From contig OY856188.1 of the NCBI GenBank assembly GCA_963693315.1, forward strand, positions 268,641,114 to 268,705,113: a DNA stretch of 64,000 nt, in the 5' to 3' direction. The notes below the pieces were generated by a model. The model worked only from the letters and a program-made list of their open reading frames with translations, was not told the DNA's origin and did no database searches. How positions within the stretch are numbered: the first letter of the stretch is position 1; each line of letters opens with the position of its first letter. Of this stretch, positions 34,835-46,345 are shown one piece after another. The position numbers and the translations under genes were made by a program. This stretch comes from Diogma glabrata. Taxonomy: Eukaryota > Arthropoda > Insecta > Diptera > Cylindrotomidae.

Positions 34835-37785
34835 ATGAATGGGTTAAAGAAAAGACGTAGTGTGCTGAAGGGTCAAATGACTAGATTGACGGATTTTGTG
34901 AATAATAAAATCAATGAAGCTACGTTGGAAGAATTAGAGTTGCGTGCGGAACGCTGTGAGATGTATATGGGAGATTTCGTGAAAATAGAAGATGCCATTT
35001 TTGCTATTGATGACAAGGAAGAATCTGGTGTGCCAGAATTCGAAAAATATTATTATCATGCACATTCGAAAATCAAGGCGAAAATTCAGGATATCCAAAT
35101 GCAAAATCAACAACCAAATCTCGTTGCAAATGATACATTAAACAATACGCTAGCTTCAACATCTGCCATAGAAAAGCTACCGCGACTTAAGATTCCGATC
35201 TTTGATGGAAGCTATGCTGATTGGCAATCATTCTACGACCTTTATACACAAGCTGTTCATAACAATTCTTCGGTATCAGCAGCTCAAAAGTTTCAGATTC
35301 TAAAAGGTGTGTTACAAGGGGATGCTTTACGTACAATTAAGCATTTTTCGGTAACCGATGCAAACTATATCCAGGCATTTCAGATGTTGAAGGAGACGTT
35401 TGACAAGCCAATTATGATTATCCAATCATACATATCTACATTCGTTGATCAACAACACATTAAAGAAGCAAATGAATCAAATTTTGAACGACTAGTTCAA
35501 ACATATGAGGAAGTTACTCGAGGACTTAAGGCTCTAGGTTCATACGCTGAATCAAGAGATCATTGGATTATAAATATTGGATTGAGCAAATTAGATGTCG
35601 AGTCACAAAAGTTATGGAGTTCCATAGTAGTTGAGAAATCCGAGCCAACACTCACTGACTTCTACACATTCTTAAAAAAAAGAAGAGATAGTCTTAAAGC
35701 ATTTAGTTGCACCATCAAATCGCGGTCTAGAAATCAACGACCATCAGAACGTGTTAGTTCAATGCATGCTGAGAGTCAAGACTCATGCGAAGCTTGTGAG
35801 GGCCCATCGCATCATCTAAGTAGTTGCAATGCCTTTAGGGAAATGTCAGTAGAAGATCGGCGAAAATTGGTTGGGAAAATGCAGAGGTGTTTCAATTGTC
35901 TATCGAAAGGTCATCGGGTATACAGATGCAAATCGCGGTCTGCCTGTCACGATTGCGAACGAAGACACCATCATCTTCTTCATCTAGCTGAACCACAAAC
36001 ACCTGACCCCATAAAACCCCAACAACAATCAACGTCACAAGAAGATGGGGAAAGTAGTGTTTCATTAAATATTTCTGAAAATGGTCATATTTCTCATAAA
36101 TGCATTGCTGTGTTACCCACCGCACGAGTGAATATCAAGGATAGTTTGGGAAGTAAACAGCTTTGTCGTGCTTTATTGGACTCAGGATCACAGAGATCCT
36201 TTATTTCAGAGTCCTGCGCTCAGAGACTAAGGTTGCGCCTTAGGAACGCACGAATTGTTGTGACAGGTCTAGGATCCAATGCAGCAGCGACAACAAGAGG
36301 CATTGTCGATCTTGAAATCAGCTCTCGTCTCCAATCAACTCAGAAGATCAACCTGCAAGCACTTGTCATATCAAAAGTAACTTCAAGGCTACCTTCGCGG
36401 AGAGTTGATGTAACAAATTGGAGCCAAATTAACGAGTTGCCGCTGGCAGATCCTGAATTCAACGTACCGGGAGAAATTGACGTGTTGATAGGCATTGATC
36501 AATTCTTCAATGTTTTGAAATCTGAACAATTTAAATTTGAAGACTTGGCAATTGCTCATAACTCCATATTTGGGTGGATATTGGCGGGATCTGTTCAACA
36601 AGAGGCATTAACCAGATCCGTCATTAATTTACATATTGGAGACGATGTGGACAAGTTATTGAAGCAGTTCTGGGAAATTGAAGAAGTTTCTAGTATTGAT
36701 GCACAAACTAGTGCAGAAGAGTTCTGTGAAGAACATTTTAAACAAAATTATTCTAGGGCTGCTGATGGAAGGTTTATTGTTCGTCTTCCATTTACAACTG
36801 ATGCTATAAATCTAGATGCATCTAAAGATAGAGCTGTAAAGAGGATGACATCAGTGGAAAGACGTTTTCAGAAGGATCCGAACTTTCATTCACAGTATTT
36901 GGAGTTTATGCGCGATTACGAAAGGCTCGGGCACATGGAGAAAATTCCTGAACACGAAGCAGATGGAAACAATCGCCATCGCTTTTATCTACCACATTAT
37001 GGAATCATCCAAAATTCGGGAATGAAGAAAAAGCTTCGCGTAGTTTTCGATGCGTCAGCCAAGAGCCTTCATGGGACTTCTTTAAACGACCGGTTATCAG
37101 TCGGGCCAACGATTCAACAGGGACTTATTCCTGTTTTACTCCGATTTCGATTTCATCGCTTTGTTTTTACCTGTGATATTGAGAAGATGTATCGGCAGAT
37201 ATTAATCCACAGGAACGATACTGATTACCAACGCATAGTATGGCGCGAAGATCAATCAACACCAATGATGACTTATCGACTCTTAACTGTCACTTATGGT
37301 ACATCATGTGCTCCATTTCTCGCAGTTCGTGTTTTACAACAAGTTGCTGAGGACAATGAAGATATTTATCCAGAAGCCGCTGAAGTTATACGACGAGACT
37401 TCTACGTAGACGATCTGATGACTGGCGCTGCTGATATAGAAGAAGCAACAAAACTTCAAGAAGCCGTCATTCAATGTCTTAAGACTGCAGGTCTCAGCCT
37501 AAGAAAATGGTCTTCAAACTCTTCAAGGGTTTTGGAAAATATCACAGAAGAGGATCGTGAATTAAAGACCATTAGTCTATTAGATGATCACAGTGTAAAG
37601 GTTTTGGGCATCCAATGGAATCCATCTGCTGATCAGTTTAAATTTCAATGTTCAATGGATGAAACACCAATTCTTACAAAGCGAGGATTTCTGTCAGAAG
37701 CGTCTAGGTTGTTTGACCCATTAGGTTGGCTCGCACCATGCACCATCATTATTAAAACTATGTTCCAAAAACTTTGGTTACCTTA
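34835..37785 (+). CDS. BEL/Pao Gag-protease-reverse transcriptase polyprotein
   Basis: The ATG at 34835 opens about 980 codons of uninterrupted polyprotein. Gag has a coiled-coil-like N-terminus and a DUF1759-type region (about residues 115-280, with FDGSYADWQSFYDLY). Knuckles of BEL type follow (about residues 310-375: CEACEGPSHHLSSC, CFNCLSKGHRVYRC, CHDCERRHHH). The aspartic protease has LLDSGSQRSFIS at about residue 446. RT includes VVFDASAK (about residue 737), TCDIEKMYRQI (about residue 778) and YVDDLMTGA (about residue 855), with both catalytic Asp of the DD box present. Near 37770-37790 a frameshift moves the frame to the next segment; the last 20 or so codons (to 37843) of this frame are out of register. 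This is the autonomous protein set for cytoplasmic reverse transcription in a virus-like particle. Confidence 0.92.
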
Positions 37786-39376
37786 TATGGTCTGCCAACT
37801 GACTTTGTTAACAGTTTGTGCAACCTTCGAAATGAAATGTTGAATGTAGACCAGATAGAAATACCAAGATGGTTACCAACCTCAACGTCCAGAATAGAGC
37901 TGCATGGGTTCTCTGATGCCTCTGAAATGGCATATGCTGCAGTGATTTATGCCAGAACCTATCATAACGGAGCCTGGATCACGAATTTGTTGATGTCTAA
38001 AAATAAGGTTGCCCCCATTCAGCAACTTTCAATACCACGTCTGGAGTTGTGTGGAGCCAATCTTTTGATTAAATTGATGCTTTATGTACAAAAGTATCTT
38101 ACTACGAATGATGTTACGATAACCTATTGGACCGACTCTACTATTGTGCTGCATTGGATTTCATCATTACCACGACGTTGGAAAACATATGTGGCAAATC
38201 GAGTGTCGAACATCCTCCAGCACTCTAAGGGTAACCAATGGCATCATGTTAAATCTAGTGATAATCCTGCCAATTTAGCGTCGCGCGGTGTTGTTCCTTC
38301 GAGTTTATCGCGATCGCGTTTGTGGTGGCATGGGCCTGTGTGGATGCAGTATGATGAATCTCAATGGCCAGCTGAAGCTGTTATAAAGATCAAAGACGAT
38401 GTTGAGCGAGCTGAGGAGAGAAAACTAGTCGTGCATGTTTTCCAAACTACCACCGAAGATTCTGTCGTAGCACTACTCGTGAATGCGGTGTCTTCATATC
38501 CAAAGATTGTACGAGTCTGGGCATATGTACGGCGATTTCTTATGATCTGCCAAAAACGGTTCAAACGGGATGTCTCAATGCTTCTTACTGTTGAAGAAAT
38601 CGTGAAAGCTGAAAAGGATCTAATACGACAATATCAATGCATGGATTTTGCAGAAGAAATACAATGTCTGAAAAACAAGAAGATCGTCCGCTCAGCCAGC
38701 AAAATTAAATCACTCTCGCCTTATCTTGATGATGACCTCATTATTTGTGTTGGAGGGCGTATTCAGAATGCTGAGGTTTCTATGGCTACGAAACATCCCA
38801 TAATTCTCTCTGGTAAAAGCAAATTAGCTGAACGAATTGCTACAAATGAACATTTAAGGAATTTGCATGCTGGACAAACTTTGCTGGTCTGCACATTGCG
38901 GCAACGGTTTTGGATCATAGGGTGTAAGGATTTGGCGAGAAGAACAGTACGAAGCTGCATGAGATGTTTCAGGTTTAGCCAAAACTTATGTCACCAACGA
39001 ATGGGTAACCTTCCTAGCGCACGAGTTACATACTCTCGTCCATTTCTAAGGGTTGGTGTTGATTATGCAGGACCAATTCTTGTTAAACCAGCAAAGGGAC
39101 GACATAAGGCACATAAAGGCTATATACCTATTTTTGTGTGCCTTAGTACCAAGGCCGTACATATAGAGTTGGTTAATGATGCATCAACCGATTTCTTTCT
39201 TGCTGCAGTGCATCGATTTTGTGCAAGAAGAGGGGTGAGCAGCGCGTTCTATAGCGACAATGGGAGCAATTTTATCGGAGCTAATAACAAAATGAAAGAA
39301 TGGTTCCTAATGTTAAATAAAAACACTAATCATATTTATTCATCTCTTTTAAGAGAGCAAATACAATGGTTTTTTT
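37774..39376 (+). CDS. BEL/Pao RNase H and integrase, continuation after a frameshift
   Basis: The homology to BEL pol continues in the +1 frame. RNase H: HGFSDASEMAYAAVIYAR (about 37900), then PRLELCGANLL, YWTDSTIVLHWI (about 38128) and HHVKSSDNPANLASRG (about 38242). Integrase: the zinc-binding HHCC (HLRNLHAG, about 38850, to CMRCF, about 38966), then VGVDYAGPI (about 39052) with the first catalytic Asp, and YSDNGSNFIGANN (about 39252) with the second. The frame ends at 39378 because of a seven-T run at 39370-39376. The first ATG of this frame has no function as a start; the segment was originally part of one polyprotein. Confidence 0.9.
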
Positions 39377-39893
39377 AATCCTCCAGCAGCGCCGCACTTT
39401 GGAGGGTTATGGGAAGCAGCCGTCAAGTCGACTAAGTTTCACTTAAGACGTGTTCTTGGCGAGTCTATTCTTACTTACGAAGAGATGAGCACATTACTTG
39501 CACAGATTGAAGCTATCTTAAATTTACGTCACATCTGCGGTACGAGCTCGCCCGATGAAGAATTTCTCACCCCAGCGCATTTCTTGATTGGTCAACCACT
39601 CACCATGATCCCTCAGCCAAGTTTGGTCGATGTCAAGATGTCGCATTTAACGAGATGGCAAATGACACAGAAGCTAATCCAGCACTTCTGGTCGAGATGG
39701 CACATTGAGTACCTAACAAGCCTTCAAAGTTGCAACAAGTGGTTGAAAGAAGAGAAAAATTTGATGATCGGAGATTTAGTTTTGGTCAAGGAGGAAAACT
39801 CACCTCCAGCAAAATGGCATATTGGCAGGATTGAGAAGACTTACCCTGGAAAGGATGGACTAGTCCGTGTGGTGTCAGTGAAAATAGCCACAA
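39377..39893 (+). pseudogene. BEL/Pao integrase C-terminus, 3'-truncated
   Basis: After the T-run frameshift the integrase resumes with PPAAPHFGGLWEAAVKS, which holds the third catalytic residue (Glu). YEEMSTLLAQIEAILNLR and the C-terminal GDLVLVKEENSPPAKWHIGR (about 39769-39830) follow, then GLVRVVSVKIAT. BEL integrases normally end a little beyond this point. The similarity stops near 39893 and the sequence runs into unrelated AT-rich DNA, so the last residues and the 3' LTR are missing. The frame stays open to 40069 but that extension is not element-like. Confidence 0.8.
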
Positions 39894-40084
39894 TAAACCA
39901 CGATCGCGATAAGCGAAACTATGTTAACAAAAACTGTTTTTTTATATATTATAAACTCGGAACCCTCGGCAAAAAAGTTTTCGCCACCGACCGACATTTT
40001 CAATTAAATATCTTCAATCAAAACAAAACTGTTTTATTTATTAGTGTGCTCAACTGCCAGCAGCAGTGAGAGTATATAATTTTC

Positions 40085-41160
40085 TATTGGTCCAACAGGA
40101 CGTTCAAGATAAGGCAGGTGTTTTAAATCCACTTTGTCGTCGCAGTTTTAATTGCTTGGAAGATCAATGCCGATAGCGCATAGCGCAATTATCTGCAGCA
40201 ATACATGAGACGAGACTTAGAGAACAACAGCAGCCGAGACAAGAACTACTGAGGTAGCCACGATTTCAGTAACCAGGTCCCATGGTACAGGAATTCACTG
40301 GCACGATTTTGGTTTTTGGCACCCTTGATACCATGATCTTACAATCAATTTCCTTAAATTTACCATAGTGCTGTTCAAGCATTGTCGCCTGGAGAATACC
40401 GAGAGGCATGACAAAACAATTTGAGTCATTGTTACTGAGATTCGGTTCCTCTCTTTACTGGAAATAGTTACTTTCTGGATGTTTATGAGTTTGTTAATCG
40501 AGTGGAGCGGTTGACAGAAGGGATCGACGGGATATTCCCAGGATATCTTAAGGCTACTGCTGACAGACACTGCCTGAACTTAATTTAAGAGCATTAAGTG
40601 GTGACGTACTCAATGATTATAGAGTTAATAAGGCGATATTCCGTGTTCTGGTGAATCGCAAACAAAAACCTCTAGGCGTCTATGAGTATCTCGCAGAAAT
40701 TGATGCGTTCAATCGGAGGTTTGTATTTTTATTTGTTAAAGGTGGAATAATAGAAATTTGCTAGTGAAGGACTGAATGCAGATCTCAATAATGCTACATT
40801 GATAGCCAACATAACTTCGATTGACGAGCTTTGGACATTGTGTCAGAAGATTGAAAGGTTGGGAGCAGCTCTAGCTTCAACCAGGTCATAGGGATAAGGA
40901 TCAGTGAACTTCAGCAAATGAATGATTATGCTGTTGAAACAGAATCTTCCTCATATTTAAAAAACTTATAATTCTAACCCTTTTCTTATACTACAAAGTC
41001 CATTACGCTATCAACATCTGTCGAACCAGGTCCATCAACATCTGCAGAACAAAAAATTTGTTTCCAGTATCGAGAAATTGGACAACGTGCAAACTGATAA
41101 AATTATATTGTTGGGAGTATCATAAACCTGATGTGATATGCCGGAAATGTATAATAGACT
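40085..41160 (+). pseudogene. Decayed Ty3/gypsy gag
   Basis: It begins shortly after the BEL truncation. Fragments in register include REQQQPRQELL and QEFTGT (about 40215-40305). A capsid-like stretch ends in YLAEIDAFNRRF (about 40687-40722). A damaged knuckle region at about 41055-41150 starts CFQYREIGQRAN and has lost Cys and His positions by substitution and frame change. Stops break every frame. It precedes the RT relic by about 100 bp, so gag and pol belong to one element. Confidence 0.55.
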
Positions 41161-41259
41161 GTCATCTAAAGCAAAACAAACAACAATAAAACAACAGAAA
41201 TGGAGTGGAATTGTGGGAATCAGAACACCCAGGCCAGAATATAACAGCTCCAAGGACCC

Positions 41260-43110
41260 TGATAAAAAGCATAGCTACACAGGTAAATTCTTTCAAATGA
41301 ACGTTATCGAGGAGTCTAGAAGTTCCTGGTGCTCCCCGCTGGTGTTGGCTCAGAAGAGTTTTGGAAAGAATAGATTTTGTTTGGATTTTCGTCATGTAAA
41401 TTTTCTGACCAAGCAAGACGTTTATCTCCTTCCCTTGATCGATGGCCTATTAGGTCGTTTAAATTGTACAAAAAACATCTCAAGTATTAATCGCAGGGAT
41501 GCTATCTGGAAAATTCCTTTGGCAACAAAACAGCCTTCACTGTGCCTTGGGAATCATGTATTAATTTAAGGTTATGCCTTTTGGGACTGTTCCACGCACC
41601 CCAGACAATGTGTCGGCTGATCCATAAGGTGATTACTCACCATTATAAAGAAAATGCCTCCGTTTATTTGAATGAATTATTGGTAGGCTTTTCAGGGCTC
41701 CAGGAGCAATAGGCTTTTCTTTTTTAGGTGTCCAAAATGATAAAAGCGAGTGAGTTGATAATAAATCTTAGCAAAAGTAAGTTTATTAAAAGGAAGTACG
41801 TTACCGGGATTTTCTTATTGGTGGGGATGGTCTTCGAACGGATGCCGAAAAAGTACGAATTGCTAAAGTGATTCCACTTAGAAGACCAATTAGCTTATGA
41901 AAATTTAACAACTCAAATTCATTTCAGCTGCTGTCATAATTAATCCAGATTATAATAAAGATTTTTTTCATTGCGTCGCTACTCTGCCAATGGTTGGAAT
42001 CGTATTGTATTAGGTTGATAACGAAAGACAAGAGTGTCCGATAACCTTTATGACGAAGAAGCTTAACAAAGCTCAAAGGAACTATTCGGTTTAAGAGCTT
42101 GAGTGTTTTGCGACAATTCCTAGTGTGAAGAAATTTAGGACCTACGTCGTGATCACAATCGTGATCGAGATGTGATTTATGTCAAAGAAAGACTTGGATG
42201 GCTGACTGGTTCGGCTGAGCCTAAAACTTCGACATATAGAATTTACTTTTATCCACCAAAAAAGAACCCAGAACAAAGTCCGGATACTCGATTTCGTCTT
42301 TTTCACACAGAGTTGATAGCTACGGCCCACCTGTAATGCAAAGATTTTCCGTTGGTGTAACATTTGTATGACAAGCTGCATATCTGTGTAGAACCAAAAC
42401 ATGATGCAAGACCAAATGGTTTGTCTGTATGGAAGCTCAGGATATCAAGATTTTCAACCTTGGCAATGATCAAAAGACATCATGATTATAGTACTGCTGC
42501 TCATGGAGGTGTAAAGAAGACGTTGAAGGTACTTCCAAGTTTGTACTATTTGCCTGGCATGGCGTCACGGGTCCACAAGTATGTTATGTCTTGTGATACC
42601 TTCAAGCAAATGAAGACCTCAACCTGATATTGCGTCCCCCAGTCCCCACCGCAATACAAGTGTATGTGAAGGGTCAACACACCACGTGGGTTTCTCATCT
42701 GGGGAAAAAGCTTATGCTTTGCGAGCCGCAGTGCTTGGTTCACTTAATGCTCATCGTATTATTTGTTGTTTGGACAACATTCAATTTCAGATGGTAAAAC
42801 TTATCAAGTTATGAAATCCTTTCACAGCATCAATAAGACGGCTAACGAAAATCTTATCGTGCCGACCATCTGGCCATACTTGCAAGTCGTGTACAAGCAA
42901 ACCTTAGTTCAGAGATTAAAAAATCTCAACAGGAATATTATTTGCGAACTCGTATAAGAACCTTTTTCCCTCAATAGCGTGCTATCGAGCGGCAGAATCA
43001 TTTGAGGGAGGCAGTAAACAAGTTTTCATCAAAATTTGCACCTGGAAAACCTGGATGGTAAAAATATCGGGGTTGATTTGTATTTTTGGTTTGCATCTGG
43101 ACCCTAACGG
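41260..43110 (+). pseudogene. Decayed Ty3/gypsy pol: RT, RNase H tail and integrase
   Basis: The RT N-terminus is at 41300-41520 (SSWCSPLVLAQKSFGKNRFC, DFRHVNFLTKQDVYLLP). The palm follows in other frames with HAPQTMCRLIHKVI and YLNELLVGF (about 41667-41690), where the YxDD box has lost its Asp pair. The RNase H end is near 42180-42270. The integrase zinc-binding domain is at 42460-42620 (HHDYSTAAHGGVKKTLKVLP, YYLPGMASRVHKYVMSCDTF), lacking the second Cys of CxxC. The C-terminal region ends near 43100 with KFSSKFAPGKP-like residues. All frames are broken. No LTR pair was found. Confidence 0.75.
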
Positions 43111-45400
43111 TACTGATGGGTGTCATTCCCTGTTAACCTCAGAGTTCCATGATAATCTTTTTTAGATTTGGCGTGGGTTGATATTAACTTTTCATCTGTT
43201 AGTCAGTTCCTGTTCAATGCCTAATCCCAGGGAATCCCGTTCTTTAAAGCTGATTCAAAGTTCTCGCGTCCCCTTTCAATAATTATTGCTTTATTATTTT
43301 TATTTGACTCAGTTGATGGCAATATTTGATAGCGCGTGTAAATAAGCAATTTTTTTTCGATTGTATTTAATAAACACACTGAAAAAAAGATAAACGTCAC
43401 GTTTGGGTAATCTTGCATGTGAAAAAATGTATAAAACTTCAGATTAGAGTGACCACTAGTTAAGTATTTTGCGAATTGATTTTTTTATTTAAACTATTGA
43501 AAAAAATCAAATATAATGGTTTTTGTGCGGCATTCATCCGTCAATATGCAAACAAATTTTGGATATTCAGTAATAACAGGAAAACCAAGAAAAATTTGAT
43601 TGATAGGAAAACGTTGAAATTTGATGTGTGTTATAGATGGAAAATTTTGGAACAACTTCCCAATGGATTAAATGAAAAGAGATTTTACCATTCGAATATC
43701 TAAATGGGTGCTAATTTGTTTCTAATTGGATGCATACTCGACATAAGCTGTGCTAGGCTGGTTTTTTTTTCGGAAGATTGAAAGTAAAAGCAACAGATAT
43801 TAGAAAACGAACAAATGACATATTGATTAATGTGTTGATGATCAGAGAAGGCCTGGAATTGGTGTGGATATATTGGTGTGGATTGATGATCAGCATCTGA
43901 ATCAATCAACAAAGAAAGGAACCATAAACTAAAAGTTGTAAGTTCATAACCATCCTTCAAATTAATATTTGTTTACCACTTTCAAGAATTTAAAAACCTA
44001 AATGTCTGTGAGAATGAGTTTTTTTTCAACTTTTTGACGGAAAGCTTTTATGAAAATCTTACAAACTTTTAGTATTTATTTTTGTTGGTATTGTAAATAT
44101 TTTTCCCTTTTTTATATTCCTCAGTAGACTAAAAATTTTATTATTATTGTTATTGCTTCCAGATAAGTTTTTACATAAAACAGCGGAAGAAAACTTTTAG
44201 AGAGCTCTCCAAAAATTATAACTAAAAATCAAAATAGAAAAATAATTATATAACAAAAAATTTAATTGAAAAAATAAATAACTAACTAACGGAAATTATA
44301 TAATTTTAACTATGAACAACTAAAAGAGTTTCATTAAACAAAACTGGGTTGATAAATTTTTAATTATAAAAATAAGTACCTGAAGCTTTAAGAAAACAAT
44401 ACTCAAATGTTTTTACAAACACTTTGATTTCATCGTTTGCGTTAAACCACAACAGAATTTCAATTGTTTTCATCATGAGAATTGACGGTAAAAATTTAAT
44501 AATAAAATTTCATCTATTCAATTCCATATTTAAAATATTTTTTTTGTATACGAATGTTAGAGAACTGTAAATCAACACCCCCAAACCAGAACATAAACAA
44601 AATATTTTCCTCGTTTCGTGAATGATTTTCAGAAAATTAAAGTTATATTATATAATATTAGCCTCCTTTGCGAGAAAAACCATCACGAGAATATCTGGAT
44701 TTCAGTTAAATATATTAGGTTAGAAAAAAAAATTATGAAATAACACAAATAACAAAAGGGGTGGGTTATGTGGTTTTTCGTTTAACGTATTTCTGAAGTG
44801 TTAAAAAGAATATAATACACTTAACATTATTACTGTCTTATTACATCGAAAATTTACGAAAAACTTTTCTTGTTTATGTTTTTATTTTCATTTTCTGTTT
44901 TTCATGTTTTCAAAAAAAATTTGAATTTTCTTTTTTTTTGTTCTTGTTTAATTTTCTTTTGGGTTATATAATGAAAAGTTTTGAGTAGAAAATTAAATTT
45001 TATAAAACGATTGTATCGATGATGGAGGTGAAGGTGTAACATAACATTTAATTTTGGGAAAATTAAAAAGATTATTTGGATCAGTTTTATTTAAATATAT
45101 TTAGAACAAAAAGTTTTACTGTTTATATTTTGTTTTAATATTGTTTTAGATTAGATTGAGGTTAGGGAGCAAGTGTTTGTTACAAAAAAGGGTTTATCTT
45201 TATATTGATGAAAAACTACTAAATTAAAACTAAAACTTGAGAAAAATAAGTTTTGTGGATATTGAGAGACTGAGAATTGGGATAATGATTTGTTTTTTAT
45301 CCTTGCTAAAAACAAAATGTGTTTAATAAACTCACTGTAACTGTGGGTACTTTAATCTGTAGTATCAAACTTGGATTATTATCATCACATTACAGCAGTT
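43111..45400. other. AT-rich stretch, no gene seen
   Basis: The word CACTGAAAAAAAGAT at 43377 resembles the proposed transposon end at 57036 and could mark another related terminus, but no partner was found. The remainder is A/T runs and chance frames. Confidence 0.45.
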
Positions 45401-45419
45401 ATGTAAAAAACCTTTATTT

Positions 45420-46345
45420 AACGAAGTTAATGAAGGGACCAGCAAGAAATGACGATCAACAACGGAAAGGAGGAAAGACGCTAAAGTTCCATGGAAAGAA
45501 GGAGAAAACACAATAGCCAAACCAAAACCAATAATGGTAAAAACAAAGTATCTCTAAAGATAAAATCTAGAAAGTGAAAATCATGCCAAAATAATGGATC
45601 TACAACATCCAAAAATGGTTATGGAAACGGAGGAGCAGAATATACGCATAGAGAATATGTCAACAGAAAAATGACAAAAAGGGGAATTCAAAAAAACTAA
45701 AATAAGAGGCAGCGTTCTTGTAGGAGGCAAGTTCTTTCAGACGGCCTGCTGATCAGAAAAACGGAAAACCATTTGCGGATTTACTTCGAAAGGTAAAGAT
45801 AAATCTGCGCTTTCAAGGTCTTTGTGTCTCACATCACAAATACGTCAAACGGGAAATGGTGTTGTGCTTTTCGAACTTCAAGCAAAAGGGACCATTCTCA
45901 AACTGTGACAAATGGCTAACAACTAAAAAGTTCGATTGATTAAAATCTAGAAGTGAAACGCAGTTTTCTCAGACGTTTTTCCTGTGGGGAAACTCAAAAG
46001 TTCATACTATGGATTGCGATTGGCCGTGCTTGATGCTAGCAATAGGGAGCTTTAGGTATGATTATAAAAAGCTTATAATAAATGGCAGAATAAAAGTCAG
46101 TTAATTGCTCTATCGAATTCGAGAAAAAGCGGAACAAGCACGATGCATAGATGCTTTGGATTTACCCATCAAGTTATAACGATGTATCAAAACTCTGTAA
46201 AAGGTGTAAAGTGAAGAACACTTCGTCAAGGATTGTCAAAAGGACCCAAAATGTATGCTTTAGATTGAAAATGCGGTGAGCACAATAACCACATATTTGG
46301 CAGTTGGAACTGTTCAATGTGTCACACGGCAGAACAATCAGAGTT
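45420..46345 (+). pseudogene. Decayed R1-type LINE ORF1 (Gag-like) with zinc knuckles
   Basis: A basic N-terminal stretch is followed by SKDKSALSRSLCL and TGNGVVLFELQAKGT (about 45787-45895), which resemble the region before the knuckles in R1-clade ORF1. At 46139-46335, over shifted frames, three knuckles are read as RC..CFGFTHQ, KLCKRC and then KCGEHNNHIFGSWNCSMC. The spacing of Cys/His and the final GS-x-C-x-x-C pattern are characteristic of R1-group Gag. Stops and frameshifts are frequent. Confidence 0.6.

Noticed and set aside
43374..43400. CACTGAAAAAAAGAT word as another terminus of the array-type transposon
   Set aside because: The end word matches, but there is no motif array inward and no partner end, so a call would be guesswork.
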